From: Desulfofundulus kuznetsovii DSM 6115
Lineage (GTDB): Bacteria; Bacillota; Desulfotomaculia; Desulfotomaculales; Desulfovirgulaceae
Direction: 5' to 3'
NCBI RefSeq assembly: GCF_000214705.1
Contig: NC_015573.1
Span: 2,115,001-2,179,000, forward strand
DNA length: 64,000 nt
Shown: positions 8,981-18,290 of the stretch, in pieces
How positions within the stretch are numbered: the stretch's first letter is position 1
Layout of the letters: every line of letters starts with the position of its first letter
Position numbers and translations under genes: made by a program
The notes under the pieces: generated by a model
What the model was told of the DNA's origin: nothing
Databases searched by the model: none
What the model saw: only the letters and a program-made list of their open reading frames with translations

Positions 8981-10075
8981 TTAGCAATCAACTTCACCCA
9001 GAACTATATCCAGACTGCCCAGGATGGCGATGACGTCGGCAATCTTCCAGCCCACCAGCAGTTCATCCAGATAGCCCAGATTAATGAAGGAGGGCCGGCG
9101 GAAGTGCACCCGGTAGGGCTTGGGACTGCCATCGCTGACCACATAGCAGCCCAGGATGCCCTTGGAGCTTTCAATTTCCGCATAAGCCTCCCCGGCCGGG
9201 GGTTTGATCACTTTGGGTATTTTGGCCATAATGGGACCCTCGGGCAGGCCCTCCACCGCCTGCTGAATAATGCGGGCCGACTGGCGGATTTCTTTGATCC
9301 GGCAGACAAAGCGGTCAAAGCAGTCCCCGTTTTTCCCCACCGGCACTTCAAAGTCAAAGCGGTCGTATACGCCGTAGGGGCGCACCTTGCGCAGGTCATA
9401 GGGAATACCGCTGCCCCTTAAAACAGGACCGCTCAGGCTGTAATTGATACCCATCTCGGGAGTGATGATCCCGACGTATTTTGTACGGGCCTGGAAGATC
9501 TCGTTGCCCGTGATCAGGCCGTCGTATTCGTCGCACAGGGAGGGCAGATCTTTTAAGAATTTTTGCAGGGGCGGGAAAAACTCGGGGGGTAAATCATCGG
9601 CTACGCCGCCAATGCGGAAGTAGCTGAAAGTCATGCGGGAACCGGAAACCATTTCCAGAAGATCCAGCACCCGCTCCCGGTCCCGGAAGCAATAAAGAAA
9701 TCCGGTAAACCCGCCGATGTCCACGCTGTAGGTGCCTACGGCCACCAAATGGCTGGCAATCCGGGAAAGCTCACCCACAATGACCCGAATATATTCAGCC
9801 CTCTCGGGCACTTCGACACCCATCAGCTTTTCCACCGCCGCCACATAACCCCAGTTCATGAGCATCGAAGCCAGGTAGTCCATGCGGTCGGTGTAGGGAA
9901 TTACCTGGGTGTAGGTCCGGGCTTCCGCCAGCTTTTCAATACCCCGGTGCAGGTAGCCGGGAACGGAAGTGGCCTTCACCACCACCTCGCCGTCCAGTTC
10001 CAGGATGATCCGGAAAACACCGTGGGTACTGGGATGCTGGGGACCCATGTTGAGCACGTAAGTTTGTGTTTTCAT
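8981..10075 (-). CDS. nuoD: NADH-quinone oxidoreductase subunit D
   Basis: 364 residues, homologous to the large subunit of [NiFe]-hydrogenases but without the nickel cysteines. It begins with the signature [14 protein letters not shown], has HRGIEKLAE near residue 45, and ends with DIVLGEVDC (normally ..GEVDR in NuoD). The quinone-site histidine is in GPQHPSTHG. It is separate from nuoC, not fused as in enteric bacteria. A hydrogenase large subunit is excluded by the missing CxxC pairs. Confidence 0.95.
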   Translation of the reverse strand: MKTQTYVLNMGPQHPSTHGVFRIILELDGEVVVKATSVPGYLHRGIEKLAEARTYTQVIPYTDRMDYLASMLMNWGYVAAVEKLMGVEVPERAEYIRVIVGELSRIASHLVAVGTYSVDIGGFTGFLYCFRDRERVLDLLEMVSGSRMTFSYFRIGGVADDLPPEFFPPLQKFLKDLPSLCDEYDGLITGNEIFQARTKYVGIITPEMGINYSLSGPVLRGSGIPYDLRKVRPYGVYDRFDFEVPVGKNGDCFDRFVCRIKEIRQSARIIQQAVEGLPEGPIMAKIPKVIKPPAGEAYAEIESSKGILGCYVVSDGSPKPYRVHFRRPSFINLGYLDELLVGWKIADVIAILGSLDIVLGEVDC

Positions 10076-10103
10076 TTACACACCTCCCGAAAATCGTGGA
10101 AGG

Positions 10104-10562
10104 CTACTCCCTGCCACCTTCCCATTGGAAATCCTTGCGCAAGGGGTGGCCCTTGAAGCTATCGTCCAGGAGGATGCGGGTGGGATGGCCGGGATAACCC
10201 GTGAAGTTGATCCCCATCAAATCGTATACCTCCCGTTCCTGCCATTTGGCCCCACCCCAGAGCGGGCACAGGGAAGGTGCGGCAGGATTCTCCTTGTCCT
10301 CCAGCTTCACCTTGACCATCAGGGTGTAATTGTGTTTCAGGGAAACCAGGTTGTAAACAACTTCAAAATGATCCGGGTAATCAGCTGCCGTGAGGTTGGT
10401 TAGAAAATCAAAAGCGTAGTCGGGGTTTTCCTTTAATTCGGTTATCACAGGGATGAGATCGGCAGTGGAAACAAGGAGCACCCCTTCCCCGGCGATCTCG
10501 ATGGCGGGGAATTTTTCCTTCAGCGCTTCCAGCAACTGTACAGGCGGTTCATAACTAGCCAC
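10104..10562 (-). CDS. nuoC: NADH-quinone oxidoreductase subunit C
   Basis: 152 residues, the 30-kDa subunit fold. The conserved segment [20 protein letters not shown] near residue 108 is diagnostic, followed by the [17 protein letters not shown] motif. It helps attach the peripheral arm and overlaps the nuoB stop by 8 bp, which suggests coupled translation. It contains no cofactor motif, as expected. Confidence 0.94.
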   Translation of the reverse strand: MASYEPPVQLLEALKEKFPAIEIAGEGVLLVSTADLIPVITELKENPDYAFDFLTNLTAADYPDHFEVVYNLVSLKHNYTLMVKVKLEDKENPAAPSLCPLWGGAKWQEREVYDLMGINFTGYPGHPTRILLDDSFKGHPLRKDFQWEGGRE

Positions 10563-11094
10563 GGGGCAGTGTCACCACCTTTGGATTCTTGATTTTGTCC
10601 CGCAGCATTATAAAACCTTCGATGACGGCCTCGGGCCGGGGCGGGCAGCCGGGCACGTATACATCCACCGGCAAAAGCTTATCCACGCCGGGAACAACAT
10701 AATAGGAATCCACAAAGGGCCCCCCGGAAATGGCACAGCTCCCCACGGCAATGACCCACTTGGGCTCACTCATCTGCTCATAGAGCCGCACCACAAAGGG
10801 AGCCGCCTTTTTGGTCACCGTACCCGCCACAACCATCACATCGGCCTGCCGCGGGGTTCCGCGCATCACCTCGTATCCGAAACGGGAGAGATCGAAGCGT
10901 GAAGCGTTGGTAGCCATCAGGGCCTCAATGGCACAGCAGGCCAGGCCGAAGCCCAGCGGCCACAGGGAATGGGCCCGGGCAATATTCAGGAGCTTTTCCA
11001 AAGGTGCGATATGAACCAATCGCTTGACCTCACCGACAACTGCCGGGTCCTTCGTCAGTTTTTCCACCGGGTGGTTATCCTTGGTCACTTCCAT
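10555..11094 (-). CDS. nuoB: NADH-quinone oxidoreductase subunit B (cluster N2)
   Basis: 179 residues. The N2 [4Fe-4S] ligands are visible: the tandem cysteines in [10 protein letters not shown] near residue 53, [10 protein letters not shown] near residue 119 and [10 protein letters not shown] near residue 149. It is the last electron carrier before quinone. It overlaps nuoA by 10 bp and nuoC by 8 bp. Confidence 0.96.
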   Translation of the reverse strand: MEVTKDNHPVEKLTKDPAVVGEVKRLVHIAPLEKLLNIARAHSLWPLGFGLACCAIEALMATNASRFDLSRFGYEVMRGTPRQADVMVVAGTVTKKAAPFVVRLYEQMSEPKWVIAVGSCAISGGPFVDSYYVVPGVDKLLPVDVYVPGCPPRPEAVIEGFIMLRDKIKNPKVVTLPRG

Positions 11095-11441
11095 TCTAAC
11101 GCTCCTTCCTTCCAGGCATACCAGAGGCCCACAATTAAAATGAAGAGGAAGATAATCATTTCAATAAAAGCAAACAACCCCAGGCTCTGGAACTTGACGG
11201 CCCATGGATACAGGTAAATTGTTTCCACGTCGAAAATGACAAAAAGCAAAGCGTAGAGGAAATAGCTGGTCTTGAACTGCACCCAGGTGGGGCCGATGGT
11301 GTCCACGCCGCACTCATAGGGCTCATATTTCTGCCCCTGGTAACGACGCGGGTGAATCAAATAACTGGTTACTATAGCTCCGCCACCAACAAGCAACCCA
11401 CCGATGAGAAATAACAGTACCCCCGTCCATTCCGAAAGCAC
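11085..11441 (-). CDS. nuoA: NADH-quinone oxidoreductase subunit A
   Basis: 118 residues from a GTG at 11441, which is preceded by a strong AAAGGGGGGAG ribosome binding site. An ATG at 11483 in frame lacks one, so the shorter form is preferred. There are three transmembrane helices, with [16 protein letters not shown] (the quinone-site loop between helices 1 and 2) near residue 40 and the [14 protein letters not shown] membrane-acid segment. First gene of the nuo operon. The 80-bp upstream gap to rnhB contains a hairpin. Confidence 0.92.
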   Translation of the reverse strand: MLSEWTGVLLFLIGGLLVGGGAIVTSYLIHPRRYQGQKYEPYECGVDTIGPTWVQFKTSYFLYALLFVIFDVETIYLYPWAVKFQSLGLFAFIEMIIFLFILIVGLWYAWKEGALEWK

Positions 11442-11483
11442 CCTTATCTCCCCCCTTTCCCAAGTAAATTCACTCCACATCAA

Positions 11484-11506
11484 ACCGGGCTGTTTCAGGG
11501 CCCGGT
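11484..11506 (-). terminator. Hairpin between rnhB and nuoA
   Basis: ACCGGGC and GCCCGGT form a perfect 7-bp stem with a 9-nt loop. On the minus strand only three T residues follow, so it may be a weak terminator or attenuator that separates the nuo operon from the upstream translation block. Confidence 0.45.
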
Positions 11507-11566
11507 AAAAAATGACTTGTGAATTCTGTAACTCCCCGGCGCAGGGATTTTATCCGCCTGCAAAAA

Positions 11567-12172
11567 CTACCGCACTCCACGGAAGCCGGCCCGGTGCAGA
11601 GGGCACGGCCCCCAGCGGGCCAGAGCCTGCCGGTGGGCGGAAGTGGGATAACCCTTGTGGCGGTCAAAGCCGTATTGCGGGTAGAGATGGTGGCAAACCT
11701 GCATGAGCTGGTCCCTGGTAACCTTGGCCAGAATAGATGCCGCGGCAATAGAAGCACTGGAGGCGTCTCCCCCCACCAGGGCTCGCTGGGGCAAAGATAA
11801 ATTCAGAGGAAAGCGGCCATCTACGAGCAAGAACTGCGGCACCACCGATAAACCCTGTACTGCCCGGCGCATGGCCAAAAGGGAGGCAAAATGAATGTTT
11901 AAAAGCTCTATCTCGTTAACGGTAGAGATACCGATGGCCCAATCCAAAGCCACCTGTTTAATCCGGTGAGCCAGGTCCTCCCTCCGCTCGGGGGAAATCT
12001 TCTTGGAGTCGTTTAACCCGGGGAGGAACACCCGGCCAGGTAAAATCACGGCCGCCGCCACCACCGGGCCGGCCAGGGGACCCCGCCCGGCTTCGTCCAC
12101 CCCGGCCACCAGGGAATAACCCTGGTACAAAAGCTCTTCTTCGTAACGGTACCAGTTCTCCAGGCTATCCAA
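11567..12172 (-). CDS. rnhB: Ribonuclease HII
   Basis: 201 residues. The catalytic GVDEAGRGPLAGPV motif sits near residue 24 (Asp-Glu pair), followed by NDSKKIS near residue 54 and the later acidic residues. It cleaves the RNA strand of RNA-DNA hybrids and single ribonucleotides in DNA. A TTG at 12172 preceded by GAAAGG is the probable start. It follows rbgA (ylqF), an order conserved in Firmicutes. Confidence 0.93.
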   Translation of the reverse strand: MDSLENWYRYEEELLYQGYSLVAGVDEAGRGPLAGPVVAAAVILPGRVFLPGLNDSKKISPERREDLAHRIKQVALDWAIGISTVNEIELLNIHFASLLAMRRAVQGLSVVPQFLLVDGRFPLNLSLPQRALVGGDASSASIAAASILAKVTRDQLMQVCHHLYPQYGFDRHKGYPTSAHRQALARWGPCPLHRAGFRGVR

Positions 12173-12299
12173 AGAAAGTCAGGCCTTTCTTTAGCTTTAA
12201 CTATATTACTTCAGACCACATAATATACTTAAGTAAATTTTTCGCGGTTTAGACACAAATCCCTCCCCGGGGGAAAGATTTTTTACTCCCTTTTTTTCA

Positions 12300-13148
12300 T
12301 TATTCAGGCGGGACATCCAGTGTAAACCGCCCCAGGCGGCCTTCCCGAAATTCCTTTAACAGGTGAACGGCGGCCCGGTAGCTGTCCACGACACCTCCCG
12401 GTCCCACCAGCCCCCTTCTGGCACCAATCAGTTCCACCACCCGGTGACCCTGAGCCGGAAGCTCTTCCAAACGGTAACGCTCCTTTAAAGAAGCGGGAAA
12501 TGATTGCAACAGCCACTCCGCCAGCCAGGCGGCAACCTCCTCTACATCAAAAACCTCTTCTTTAATCGCACCGGTGGCGGCCAATTTCAAGCCTACCCGG
12601 GGATCATCAAATTTAGGCCAGAGCACCCCGGGGGTATCCAGCAGTTCCACCTCCCTGGCGAGACGGACCCATTGCTGCCCCCTGGTAACGCCGGGGCGGT
12701 TGCCCGTGCGGGTAACCCGGGAACCTGCCAGGGCGTTAATAAAAAAGGATTTGCCCACATTGGGTATACCCACCACCATACAGCGGGGATTGGGAGGGCG
12801 CCTGCCGCGGGCGGCCAGGGAAGCCATCTTATCTTCCACCAGGCGTCTTACCAGCATGGGAACTTCCGCCACGCCTTTCCGGCGGGTAGAGTCTACCGCC
12901 AGGGCCGGCAGGCCACGGCCACGAAACCAGTCCAGCCAGAGGCGGGTAAGATGCGGGTCGGCCAGATCCTCCTTATTCAGCACCACCAGGTGGGGTTTCC
13001 CGCCCACGATTTTACCGATGAGCGGGTTGCGGCTGCTGGCCGGAATCCGGGCATCCAACAGTTCAATGACCACATCCACCAGTTTCAGGTTTTCCTGAAC
13101 CAGCCGCCTTGCCCTGGCCATATGGCCGGGGTACCACTGAATGGACAT
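12300..13148 (-). CDS. rbgA: Ribosome biogenesis GTPase RbgA (YlqF)
   Basis: 282 residues with circularly permuted GTPase motifs: G4 LNKED near residue 57 comes before G1 GIPNVGKSFF near residue 127 and G3 LDTPG near residue 170. The C-terminal ~90 residues form the helical RNA-binding domain. RbgA acts in late assembly of the 50S subunit. It begins with the family start MSIQWYPGHMA. It lies 13 bp after lepB and before rnhB. Confidence 0.95.
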   Translation of the reverse strand: MSIQWYPGHMARARRLVQENLKLVDVVIELLDARIPASSRNPLIGKIVGGKPHLVVLNKEDLADPHLTRLWLDWFRGRGLPALAVDSTRRKGVAEVPMLVRRLVEDKMASLAARGRRPPNPRCMVVGIPNVGKSFFINALAGSRVTRTGNRPGVTRGQQWVRLAREVELLDTPGVLWPKFDDPRVGLKLAATGAIKEEVFDVEEVAAWLAEWLLQSFPASLKERYRLEELPAQGHRVVELIGARRGLVGPGGVVDSYRAAVHLLKEFREGRLGRFTLDVPPE

Positions 13149-13161
13149 ATTTGATCACCTT

Positions 13162-13728
13162 TTAATGCAGCAACCCGATGCGTTCAAGGGGCCAGTAGAC
13201 CAGGATGGCCTTTCCAACGATGTTCTGCCGGGGAAGGGGACCCCAGACCCGGCTGTCATCGCTGTTGTTGCGGTTGTCGCCCAGCATTAAATAATAGCCG
13301 GGAGGAACCTGCACGGGACCGAAATCGGCAAAATGGATGTCCTGGGGTAAATAATCTTCGGTCACCAGGCGCCCGTTAATATAAAGGCGGTTGTTACGCA
13401 GGGCCACCGTTTCTCCGGGCAAACCAATGAGCCGTTTTACGAAATCCCGGCTGGGATCCAAAGGGTACTTGAAGACCACAATATCACCGCGCCGGGGTTC
13501 GCCAAAACGGTAGGCAAGCTTGCTGACAATGATGCGGTCTCCTATTTGCAGGGTCGGCTCCATGGAACCCGACGGGATATAAAAGGGAGCTAAAATAAAA
13601 AGCCTGATTACGGCAGCCAGAAGAACAGCTACAACTACCGACTCGAGAATTTCCCCGAAAGTAGATTTTTTGCCTTCCGGTTGCCGGGCTGTTTCGGCCA
13701 GGTTCGTCTCGCGTTCCACTTCCTCCAT
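13162..13728 (-). CDS. lepB: Signal peptidase I
   Basis: 188 residues from an ATG at 13728, chosen because GGGAGGGAAGC precedes it; an in-frame ATG at 13746 overlaps that ribosome binding site. One N-terminal membrane anchor (residues about 28-48) is followed by the catalytic PSGSMEPT box (nucleophile Ser55) and the general-base lysine in DFVKRLIGLPG. GDNRNNSDDSR is the conserved box E. It cleaves signal peptides on the outer face of the membrane. Confidence 0.95.
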   Translation of the reverse strand: MEEVERETNLAETARQPEGKKSTFGEILESVVVAVLLAAVIRLFILAPFYIPSGSMEPTLQIGDRIIVSKLAYRFGEPRRGDIVVFKYPLDPSRDFVKRLIGLPGETVALRNNRLYINGRLVTEDYLPQDIHFADFGPVQVPPGYYLMLGDNRNNSDDSRVWGPLPRQNIVGKAILVYWPLERIGLLH

Positions 13729-13760
13729 TGATCGCTTCCCTCCCATCAGGCGTAAAAGCC

Positions 13761-13785
13761 AAAAAGGGACTGTCGCGGCAGTCCC
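13761..13785 (-). terminator. Intrinsic terminator after rplS
   Basis: On the minus strand GGGACTG and CAGTCCC form a 7-bp stem with a 6-nt loop followed by TTTTTGG. It lies 15 bp after the rplS stop codon and before lepB, so lepB-rbgA-rnhB may depend on readthrough or their own promoter. Confidence 0.8.
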
Positions 13786-13799
13786 CTGGGTGAAAACAA

Positions 13800-14141
13800 C
13801 TATCTTCTGTCCCGAATGCGGGCGGCCTTACCCCGCAGCTGACGCAGGTAATAAAGCCTGGCCCGGCGCACATGGCCCCGCCGTACCACCTCGATGCGTT
13901 CAATCCTCGGAGAATGCAGGGGAAAAGTCCTTTCCACTCCCACACCGTAGGAAACCCGGCGTACGGTAAAGGTTTCGCTCAGGCCGCCGCCACGGCGACG
14001 GATAACTACCCCTTCAAATACCTGAATCCGTTCCCGGTTTCCTTCCACCACCTTCACATGCACCCTTACGGTGTCCCCGGGACGGAAATCGGGAATATCC
14101 GTTTTCATTTGCTCCTGTTCCAGGGATTGAATCAGGTTCAT
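13800..14141 (-). CDS. rplS: 50S ribosomal protein L19
   Basis: 113 residues, the full family length. The typical segments [20 protein letters not shown] near residue 18, [11 protein letters not shown], and [12 protein letters not shown] near residue 65 are present. It contacts 16S/23S rRNA at the subunit interface. It is separated from trmD by a 385-bp gap with a fold-back element, although trmD-rplS is normally compact. Confidence 0.96.
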   Translation of the reverse strand: MNLIQSLEQEQMKTDIPDFRPGDTVRVHVKVVEGNRERIQVFEGVVIRRRGGGLSETFTVRRVSYGVGVERTFPLHSPRIERIEVVRRGHVRRARLYYLRQLRGKAARIRDRR

Positions 14142-14269
14142 TTAACGCCCCCCTTTCCTGCTGGACGACGGTCATATGATAAGTCCAACACCGGACCGTC
14201 CGTAAATCAACAGAATAAATTATAGCACAGCGATTACCAGCAAAGCAAGGCTTACTGGAATACCCGCCT

Positions 14270-14474
14270 GCCGTTTTGCACACGCTCGCTCCGATGAGCC
14301 TCGCAGGCCAAACTAGCGCTCGACCTCGGGCTCCGGCGGGGTTCCCGGCCCATTCGGCATCCATGCCTCAGGGGCCGGCCTCGGGCATCCGTGCCCTCGG
14401 CCCCGCCTCCGCCCTCGTTCTCGCCAAGTTTGGCATCTGCTCGGCTCAAGGTCGCTCGCTTCGTGCAAAACGGC
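14270..14474. repeat. 200-bp fold-back element between trmD and rplS
   Basis: GCCGTTTTGCAC at 14270-14281 recurs as its reverse complement GTGCAAAACGGC at 14463-14474. Further inside, GAGCC, GCAG-GCCAAACT and GGCGGGG blocks repeat in inverted order with small gaps, so about 80 nt on each side can pair. The interior is very GC-rich and encodes nothing. It has the form of a MITE-like insertion in a normally tight ribosomal operon. A second role as an mRNA structure cannot be excluded. Confidence 0.65.
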
Positions 14475-14526
14475 GGTCATTTGTAACGTTGAATGCGTTA
14501 TGTACGCCTACACAAATTTCACGGTC

Positions 14527-15273
14527 CTAAATCAGGCTTTTTATTTCTTCCAGAACCGAGGCCAGGATTTTCCTGTCTTCCCCGGTCAGGGAGGCCCTGG
14601 CCAGCAGGTCGGGACGGCTGGCCAGGGTGCGCAGCAAAGACTGGCGCCGCCGCCAGAGGCGGATTTTTTCGTGATGACCGCTTAAAAGCACTTCCGGTAC
14701 TCTGTAGCCCCGGTATTCCCTGGGCCTGGTGTAGTGGGGATATTCCAGCAGGCCGTCAGCAAAGGACTCTTCCTGTGCCGAGGCTCTTTCCCCGAGCACC
14801 CCGGGAATCAGGCGGCATACGGCATCCACCACCACCATGGCCGGCAGTTCCCCGCCGGTGAGCACATAATCGCCAATGGAAATCTCGTCCGTGACCAGGT
14901 GTTCCGCCACCCGCTCGTCAATGCCCTCGTAATGACCACAGATGAGGACCAGGTGTTTCTCCCGGGCCAGTTCCGCCGCCACCTCCTGGTTGAAGGGGCG
15001 GCCGGCCGGACACAGCAAAATGACCCTGCCGGGTTCTCCCCGCCGGGCACGGATCCAGTCCATGGCCTCAAACAGGGGTTCCGCGGCCATCACCATGCCC
15101 GCCCCACCCCCGTAAGGGGTGTCATCCACGGTACGGTGTTTATTCCGGGAAAAATCCCTGATGTTGATCAGGTTGATCTCTACAAGTCCCTTCTCCCGGG
15201 CCCTTTTAATAATGCTGGCGTCGAAGGGGCCGGTAAACATTTCCGGGAAAAGGGTTAATATATCTACCACCAT
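14527..15273 (-). CDS. trmD: tRNA (guanine37-N1)-methyltransferase
   Basis: 248 residues from the ATG at 15273, which gives the family start [17 protein letters not shown] at 15288, overlapping the rimM stop codon by one base, would add five residues. The SPOUT knot motifs are visible: [13 protein letters not shown] near residue 55, [12 protein letters not shown] near residue 110 and [14 protein letters not shown] near residue 130. It methylates G37 of tRNAs and prevents frameshifting. Confidence 0.95.
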   Translation of the reverse strand: MVVDILTLFPEMFTGPFDASIIKRAREKGLVEINLINIRDFSRNKHRTVDDTPYGGGAGMVMAAEPLFEAMDWIRARRGEPGRVILLCPAGRPFNQEVAAELAREKHLVLICGHYEGIDERVAEHLVTDEISIGDYVLTGGELPAMVVVDAVCRLIPGVLGERASAQEESFADGLLEYPHYTRPREYRGYRVPEVLLSGHHEKIRLWRRRQSLLRTLASRPDLLARASLTGEDRKILASVLEEIKSLI

Positions 15274-15287
15274 TTTTGGTTCACCCA

Positions 15288-15797
15288 CTAGTCCCGCAGG
15301 CCCGGAGGAAGGTCCACCACCATGCGTTTCCGGTCCAGGTCGATATTGCGGACCACGCTTTTCAATGCCGGTATCAGCAGGGGGCGTTTGCCCTCCTCCT
15401 GCACCACATATACATCATTGGCACCGGTGGTTAATACATCGGTAACTTTTCCCAACCACTCACCACCCAGGGTATATACATCCAGGCCGATAATCTCAAA
15501 GATGTAGTACGTGTCTTCGGGAAGGGCAACCAGCTGTTCCGTGGTTACCTGCAGGAAGGCCCCTTTCAGAGCCAGGGCCGCATTCATGTCCGGCACTTCC
15601 CTGAATTTAAGGATAATAAAGCCCTTGTGGCGCCTGGTTTTCTCAATGTGATAGATTTTTCTTTCCCCGTTGTGGTAGATTAACACCTCGTCCATACGGT
15701 CAAAGCGCTCGGGGAAATCGGTGAGGGGAAGGACCCGCACTTCCCCGCGGTGACCCTGGGTGGTGACGATCTTGCCGATGTTAATGTAATCAACCAT
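15288..15797 (-). CDS. rimM: 16S rRNA processing protein RimM
   Basis: 169 residues from the ATG at 15797 ([20 protein letters not shown]), the usual N-terminus; an upstream in-frame ATG at 15869 lies inside ylqD and is not credible. There is an N-terminal RimM beta-barrel and a C-terminal PRC-barrel ([13 protein letters not shown] near residue 97). It assists 30S head assembly with S19. It overlaps ylqD by 8 bp. Confidence 0.94.
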   Translation of the reverse strand: MVDYINIGKIVTTQGHRGEVRVLPLTDFPERFDRMDEVLIYHNGERKIYHIEKTRRHKGFIILKFREVPDMNAALALKGAFLQVTTEQLVALPEDTYYIFEIIGLDVYTLGGEWLGKVTDVLTTGANDVYVVQEEGKRPLLIPALKSVVRNIDLDRKRMVVDLPPGLRD

Positions 15798-16221
15798 CGA
15801 GGGCATTCCCTCCGGTTGGCCGGATCTCCATGACCACACCATCCTCCAGGATGACTTCCATACCGGCAACCTCCTGCCAGTTGTCCCCGACTTTCAATTC
15901 CACCAAACTTTGAAGCTGCCCGTGGACTACCTCTTCCCCGGGAGCCAGCCGGGCTACTTCCTTTAGTTTATCCAGGAGCTTTTGCCGGGCCTCCAGCCGG
16001 CGGGCGCGCTCCTGTTCAATTTGCTGCCGGGCGGCAGGTACACCCTGGGGATTTTTCTTTTCCAGCTCGGCCACCACGCGCCGGGCCTGGAATTCCAGGT
16101 GCTGCATCTGCACATCGATCTGGCGGATGGCTTGCTGGATATCGGTGCTTAATTTTTGTTTGTATCCTTCGGTAACTCTAACCTTAACCAACACGGGGCA
16201 AATGATGGTCAATTTATGCAT
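15790..16221 (-). CDS. ylqD: YlqD family protein
   Basis: 143 residues. A long, highly charged central helix (about residues 20-85, rich in Gln, Glu and Arg) is predicted to be coiled coil, then a short beta segment with GDNWQEVAGMEVILEDG. The family is conserved in the rpsP-rimM-trmD operon of Firmicutes; its function is not known. It overlaps the start of rimM, so translation is probably coupled. Confidence 0.85.
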   Translation of the reverse strand: MHKLTIICPVLVKVRVTEGYKQKLSTDIQQAIRQIDVQMQHLEFQARRVVAELEKKNPQGVPAARQQIEQERARRLEARQKLLDKLKEVARLAPGEEVVHGQLQSLVELKVGDNWQEVAGMEVILEDGVVMEIRPTGGNALDG

Positions 16222-16283
16222 AAGTTTATCGCCTCACCGACGGGCAAAAAAACGCATGTACAGGGGAGGGTAACATCCCTCCC

Positions 16284-16517
16284 CTATACTATCTCCACAG
16301 TTACCTTTTTACGCTGCCTGGCGGCCGCAGCCTTGGCCACGGTGCGGATGGCCCTGGCAATACGGCCCTGTTTGCCAATTACCTTGCCCATGTCTTCCGG
16401 GGCTACCTTAAGTTCTATCAGGCATGATTTTTCTTTTTCAATCATATTGACGCTAACCTTATCCGGTTGATCCACCAGGGCCTTGGCCAGGATCTCCACT
16501 ACTTCCTTCATACACAT
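16284..16517 (-). CDS. khpA: KH-domain RNA-binding protein KhpA (YlqC)
   Basis: 77 residues, a single type-II KH domain with the loop GKVIGKQGRIARAIRT (GxxG) near residue 43. KhpA pairs with KhpB/Jag to bind mRNAs and influences cell elongation in other Firmicutes. AGGGAGG precedes two alternative ATGs two codons apart. It lies between rpsP and ylqD, the conserved position. Confidence 0.92.
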   Translation of the reverse strand: MCMKEVVEILAKALVDQPDKVSVNMIEKEKSCLIELKVAPEDMGKVIGKQGRIARAIRTVAKAAAARQRKKVTVEIV

Positions 16518-16534
16518 TAGACCTCCCTAAAACC

Positions 16535-16801
16535 CTACTGGCTCTCCCCGGCGGGCTTATTCAGCAACCCGGCTTTCTGGAACAACGCCCGGGCGGTATC
16601 GGTAAGCTGGGCACCGTTCCTGAGCCATTTCAGTGCCCTGGCTTCGTCAATCTTGATTTCAGCCGGATCCTTCAAGGGATCATAATACCCCAGTTCTTCC
16701 ACAAACCGGCCGTCCCGGGGGGAACGGGAATCCGCCACCACAATACGGTAAAAAGGGTTTTTCTTGGCCCCCATCCTTCTCAATCTGATCTTAACGGCCA
16801 C
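16535..16801 (-). CDS. rpsP: 30S ribosomal protein S16
   Basis: 88 residues from the GTG at 16801 ([20 protein letters not shown]), preceded by AGGAGGTG at ideal spacing. An upstream ATG would place 30 unrelated residues encoded by a palindromic element in front and is rejected. The S16 signatures [19 protein letters not shown] and GYYDPLK are present. First gene after ffh in the block. Confidence 0.96.
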   Translation of the reverse strand: MAVKIRLRRMGAKKNPFYRIVVADSRSPRDGRFVEELGYYDPLKDPAEIKIDEARALKWLRNGAQLTDTARALFQKAGLLNKPAGESQ

Positions 16802-16828
16802 AGGTACTTCACCTCCTTGAATGGGTAT

Positions 16829-16908
16829 ATATTCAGTGAACCTGGTTGGATGCGGCGCTGTCACGCGCCGACAGCACCGCATCTTCCTCATAACGGTTTA
16901 CTGAATAT
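16829..16908. repeat. 80-bp palindromic element with TTCAGTRAACC ends
   Basis: ATATTCAGTGAACC at 16829-16842 and GGTTTACTGAATAT at 16895-16908 are inverted repeats matching at 13 of 14 bases. Between them, GATGCGG-GCTGTC pairs with GACAGC-CCGCATC as a second perfect hairpin. The element fills the ffh-rpsP gap and ends about 20 bp before the rpsP ribosome binding site. A related end, GTTCAGT, bounds the element at 26857-27004. Confidence 0.7.
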
Positions 16909-16915
16909 TTATATC

Positions 16916-18286
16916 TTAAAATAAGGGGTTGTCTTTACCCAGGAACAAGTTTTTGGGCAGCTTGCCCCCCTTTTTGCCTCCCTTGCCCATTTCAGCCAGC
17001 TGGCGCATCATTTTGCGCGTCTGCTCAAACTGTTTTAAAACGCTGTTAACCTTCTGCACCGTAGTTCCGCTGCCCCGGGCAATGCGCCGGCGGCGGCTGC
17101 CGTTGATCTCGTGGGGATGGGCCCGTTCCCAGGGGGTCATGGATTTGATAATGGCTTCCACATAAACCAGTTCCCTGTCGTCAATATCCCCCAGTTCCTT
17201 CAGCTTCTTCATATTGCCCAGCCCGGGGATCATGCTGATGATCTGCTGGATGGGCCCCAACTTCTTCACTTCCTGGAGCTGCTCCAGGAAATCATCCAGA
17301 GTAAAATCGGCACTGCGGATCTTTTTATTCAGCCGGGCCACCTGTTCGGCGTCGAAATTGGCCTGGGCCTTTTCAATGAGGGTGAGTACATCCCCCATGC
17401 CCAGAATCCGGTCGGCCATGCGGTCGGGGTGGAAGGGTTCCAGGGCATCCAGCTTCTCACCCACCCCCACAAATTTAATGGGACAGCCGGTAACGGCCTT
17501 GATGGACAGGGCCGCCCCACCCCGGGTGTCACCATCCAGTTTGGTAAGCACCACCCCGTCCAGTCCCAGCCGTTTATTGAAAGTCTCGGCTATATTAACC
17601 GCCACCTGGCCGGTCATGGCATCCACCACCAGCAAAATCTCGTGGGGACGCACGGCAGCTTTGAGGGTCTCCAGCTCGGCCATCATCTCTTCATTTATTT
17701 CCAACCTTCCGGCTGTATCAATGATCACCAGGTCCCGGCCCTGTTTTACGGCGTGTTCTACGGCCGCCCGGGCAATATCCACCGGGGTATGCCGGTCCCC
17801 CATGGAAAATACAGGGATACCCAGTTGCTCCCCCAGCACCTGCAATTGTTTGATGGCCGCCGGGCGGTAGACGTCGCCCGCCACCAACATGGGGCGGCGT
17901 CCCTGTTTGCGCATCAGGTTGGCCAGTTTGGCCGCCGTGGTGGTTTTCCCCGCCCCGTGCAACCCCACCATCATCACTATGGTGGGCGGCTTGGGAGCCA
18001 AGTTGAGCTTGCTCTGGGTCCCACCCATCAAACCGGCCAGCTCATCCCGTACAATTTTAATAACCTGCTGCGCCGGTGTTAAACTGGACAGAACATCCTG
18101 ACCCACCGCCCGCTCCTTAACCCGGGCAACGAAAGATTTTACCACCTGGAAATTCACGTCGGCGGCCAGAAGGGCCCGGCGCACTTCTTTCATAGCCTCG
18201 TCCACATCGGCTTCCGTAAGCCGGCCTTTACTTTTTAACTTGCGGAAGGTTTCCTGCAACTTTTCAGCCAGGCCTTCAAATACCAT
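16916..18286 (-). CDS. ffh: Signal recognition particle protein Ffh
   Basis: 456 residues with NG-domain GTPase and C-terminal M domain. G1 GLHGAGKTTTAAKLA lies near residue 108 (usually GLQGSGKTT), DTAGR near residue 190 and TKLDGD near residue 247. The methionine-rich M domain ends with KLPKNLFLG. It binds 4.5S RNA and signal sequences and delivers ribosomes to FtsY. It follows ylxM by 4 bp. Confidence 0.96.
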   Translation of the reverse strand: MVFEGLAEKLQETFRKLKSKGRLTEADVDEAMKEVRRALLAADVNFQVVKSFVARVKERAVGQDVLSSLTPAQQVIKIVRDELAGLMGGTQSKLNLAPKPPTIVMMVGLHGAGKTTTAAKLANLMRKQGRRPMLVAGDVYRPAAIKQLQVLGEQLGIPVFSMGDRHTPVDIARAAVEHAVKQGRDLVIIDTAGRLEINEEMMAELETLKAAVRPHEILLVVDAMTGQVAVNIAETFNKRLGLDGVVLTKLDGDTRGGAALSIKAVTGCPIKFVGVGEKLDALEPFHPDRMADRILGMGDVLTLIEKAQANFDAEQVARLNKKIRSADFTLDDFLEQLQEVKKLGPIQQIISMIPGLGNMKKLKELGDIDDRELVYVEAIIKSMTPWERAHPHEINGSRRRRIARGSGTTVQKVNSVLKQFEQTRKMMRQLAEMGKGGKKGGKLPKNLFLGKDNPLF

Positions 18287-18290
18287 AATC

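Noticed and set aside
16802-16891. 30-codon N-terminal extension of rpsP
   Set aside because: It is translated from the palindromic element; the GTG at 16801 has an ideal ribosome binding site and gives the normal S16 start.
17111-18082. 323-codon plus-strand frame opposite ffh
   Set aside because: It mirrors conserved Ffh codons and resembles no family; the minus-strand gene explains the region fully.
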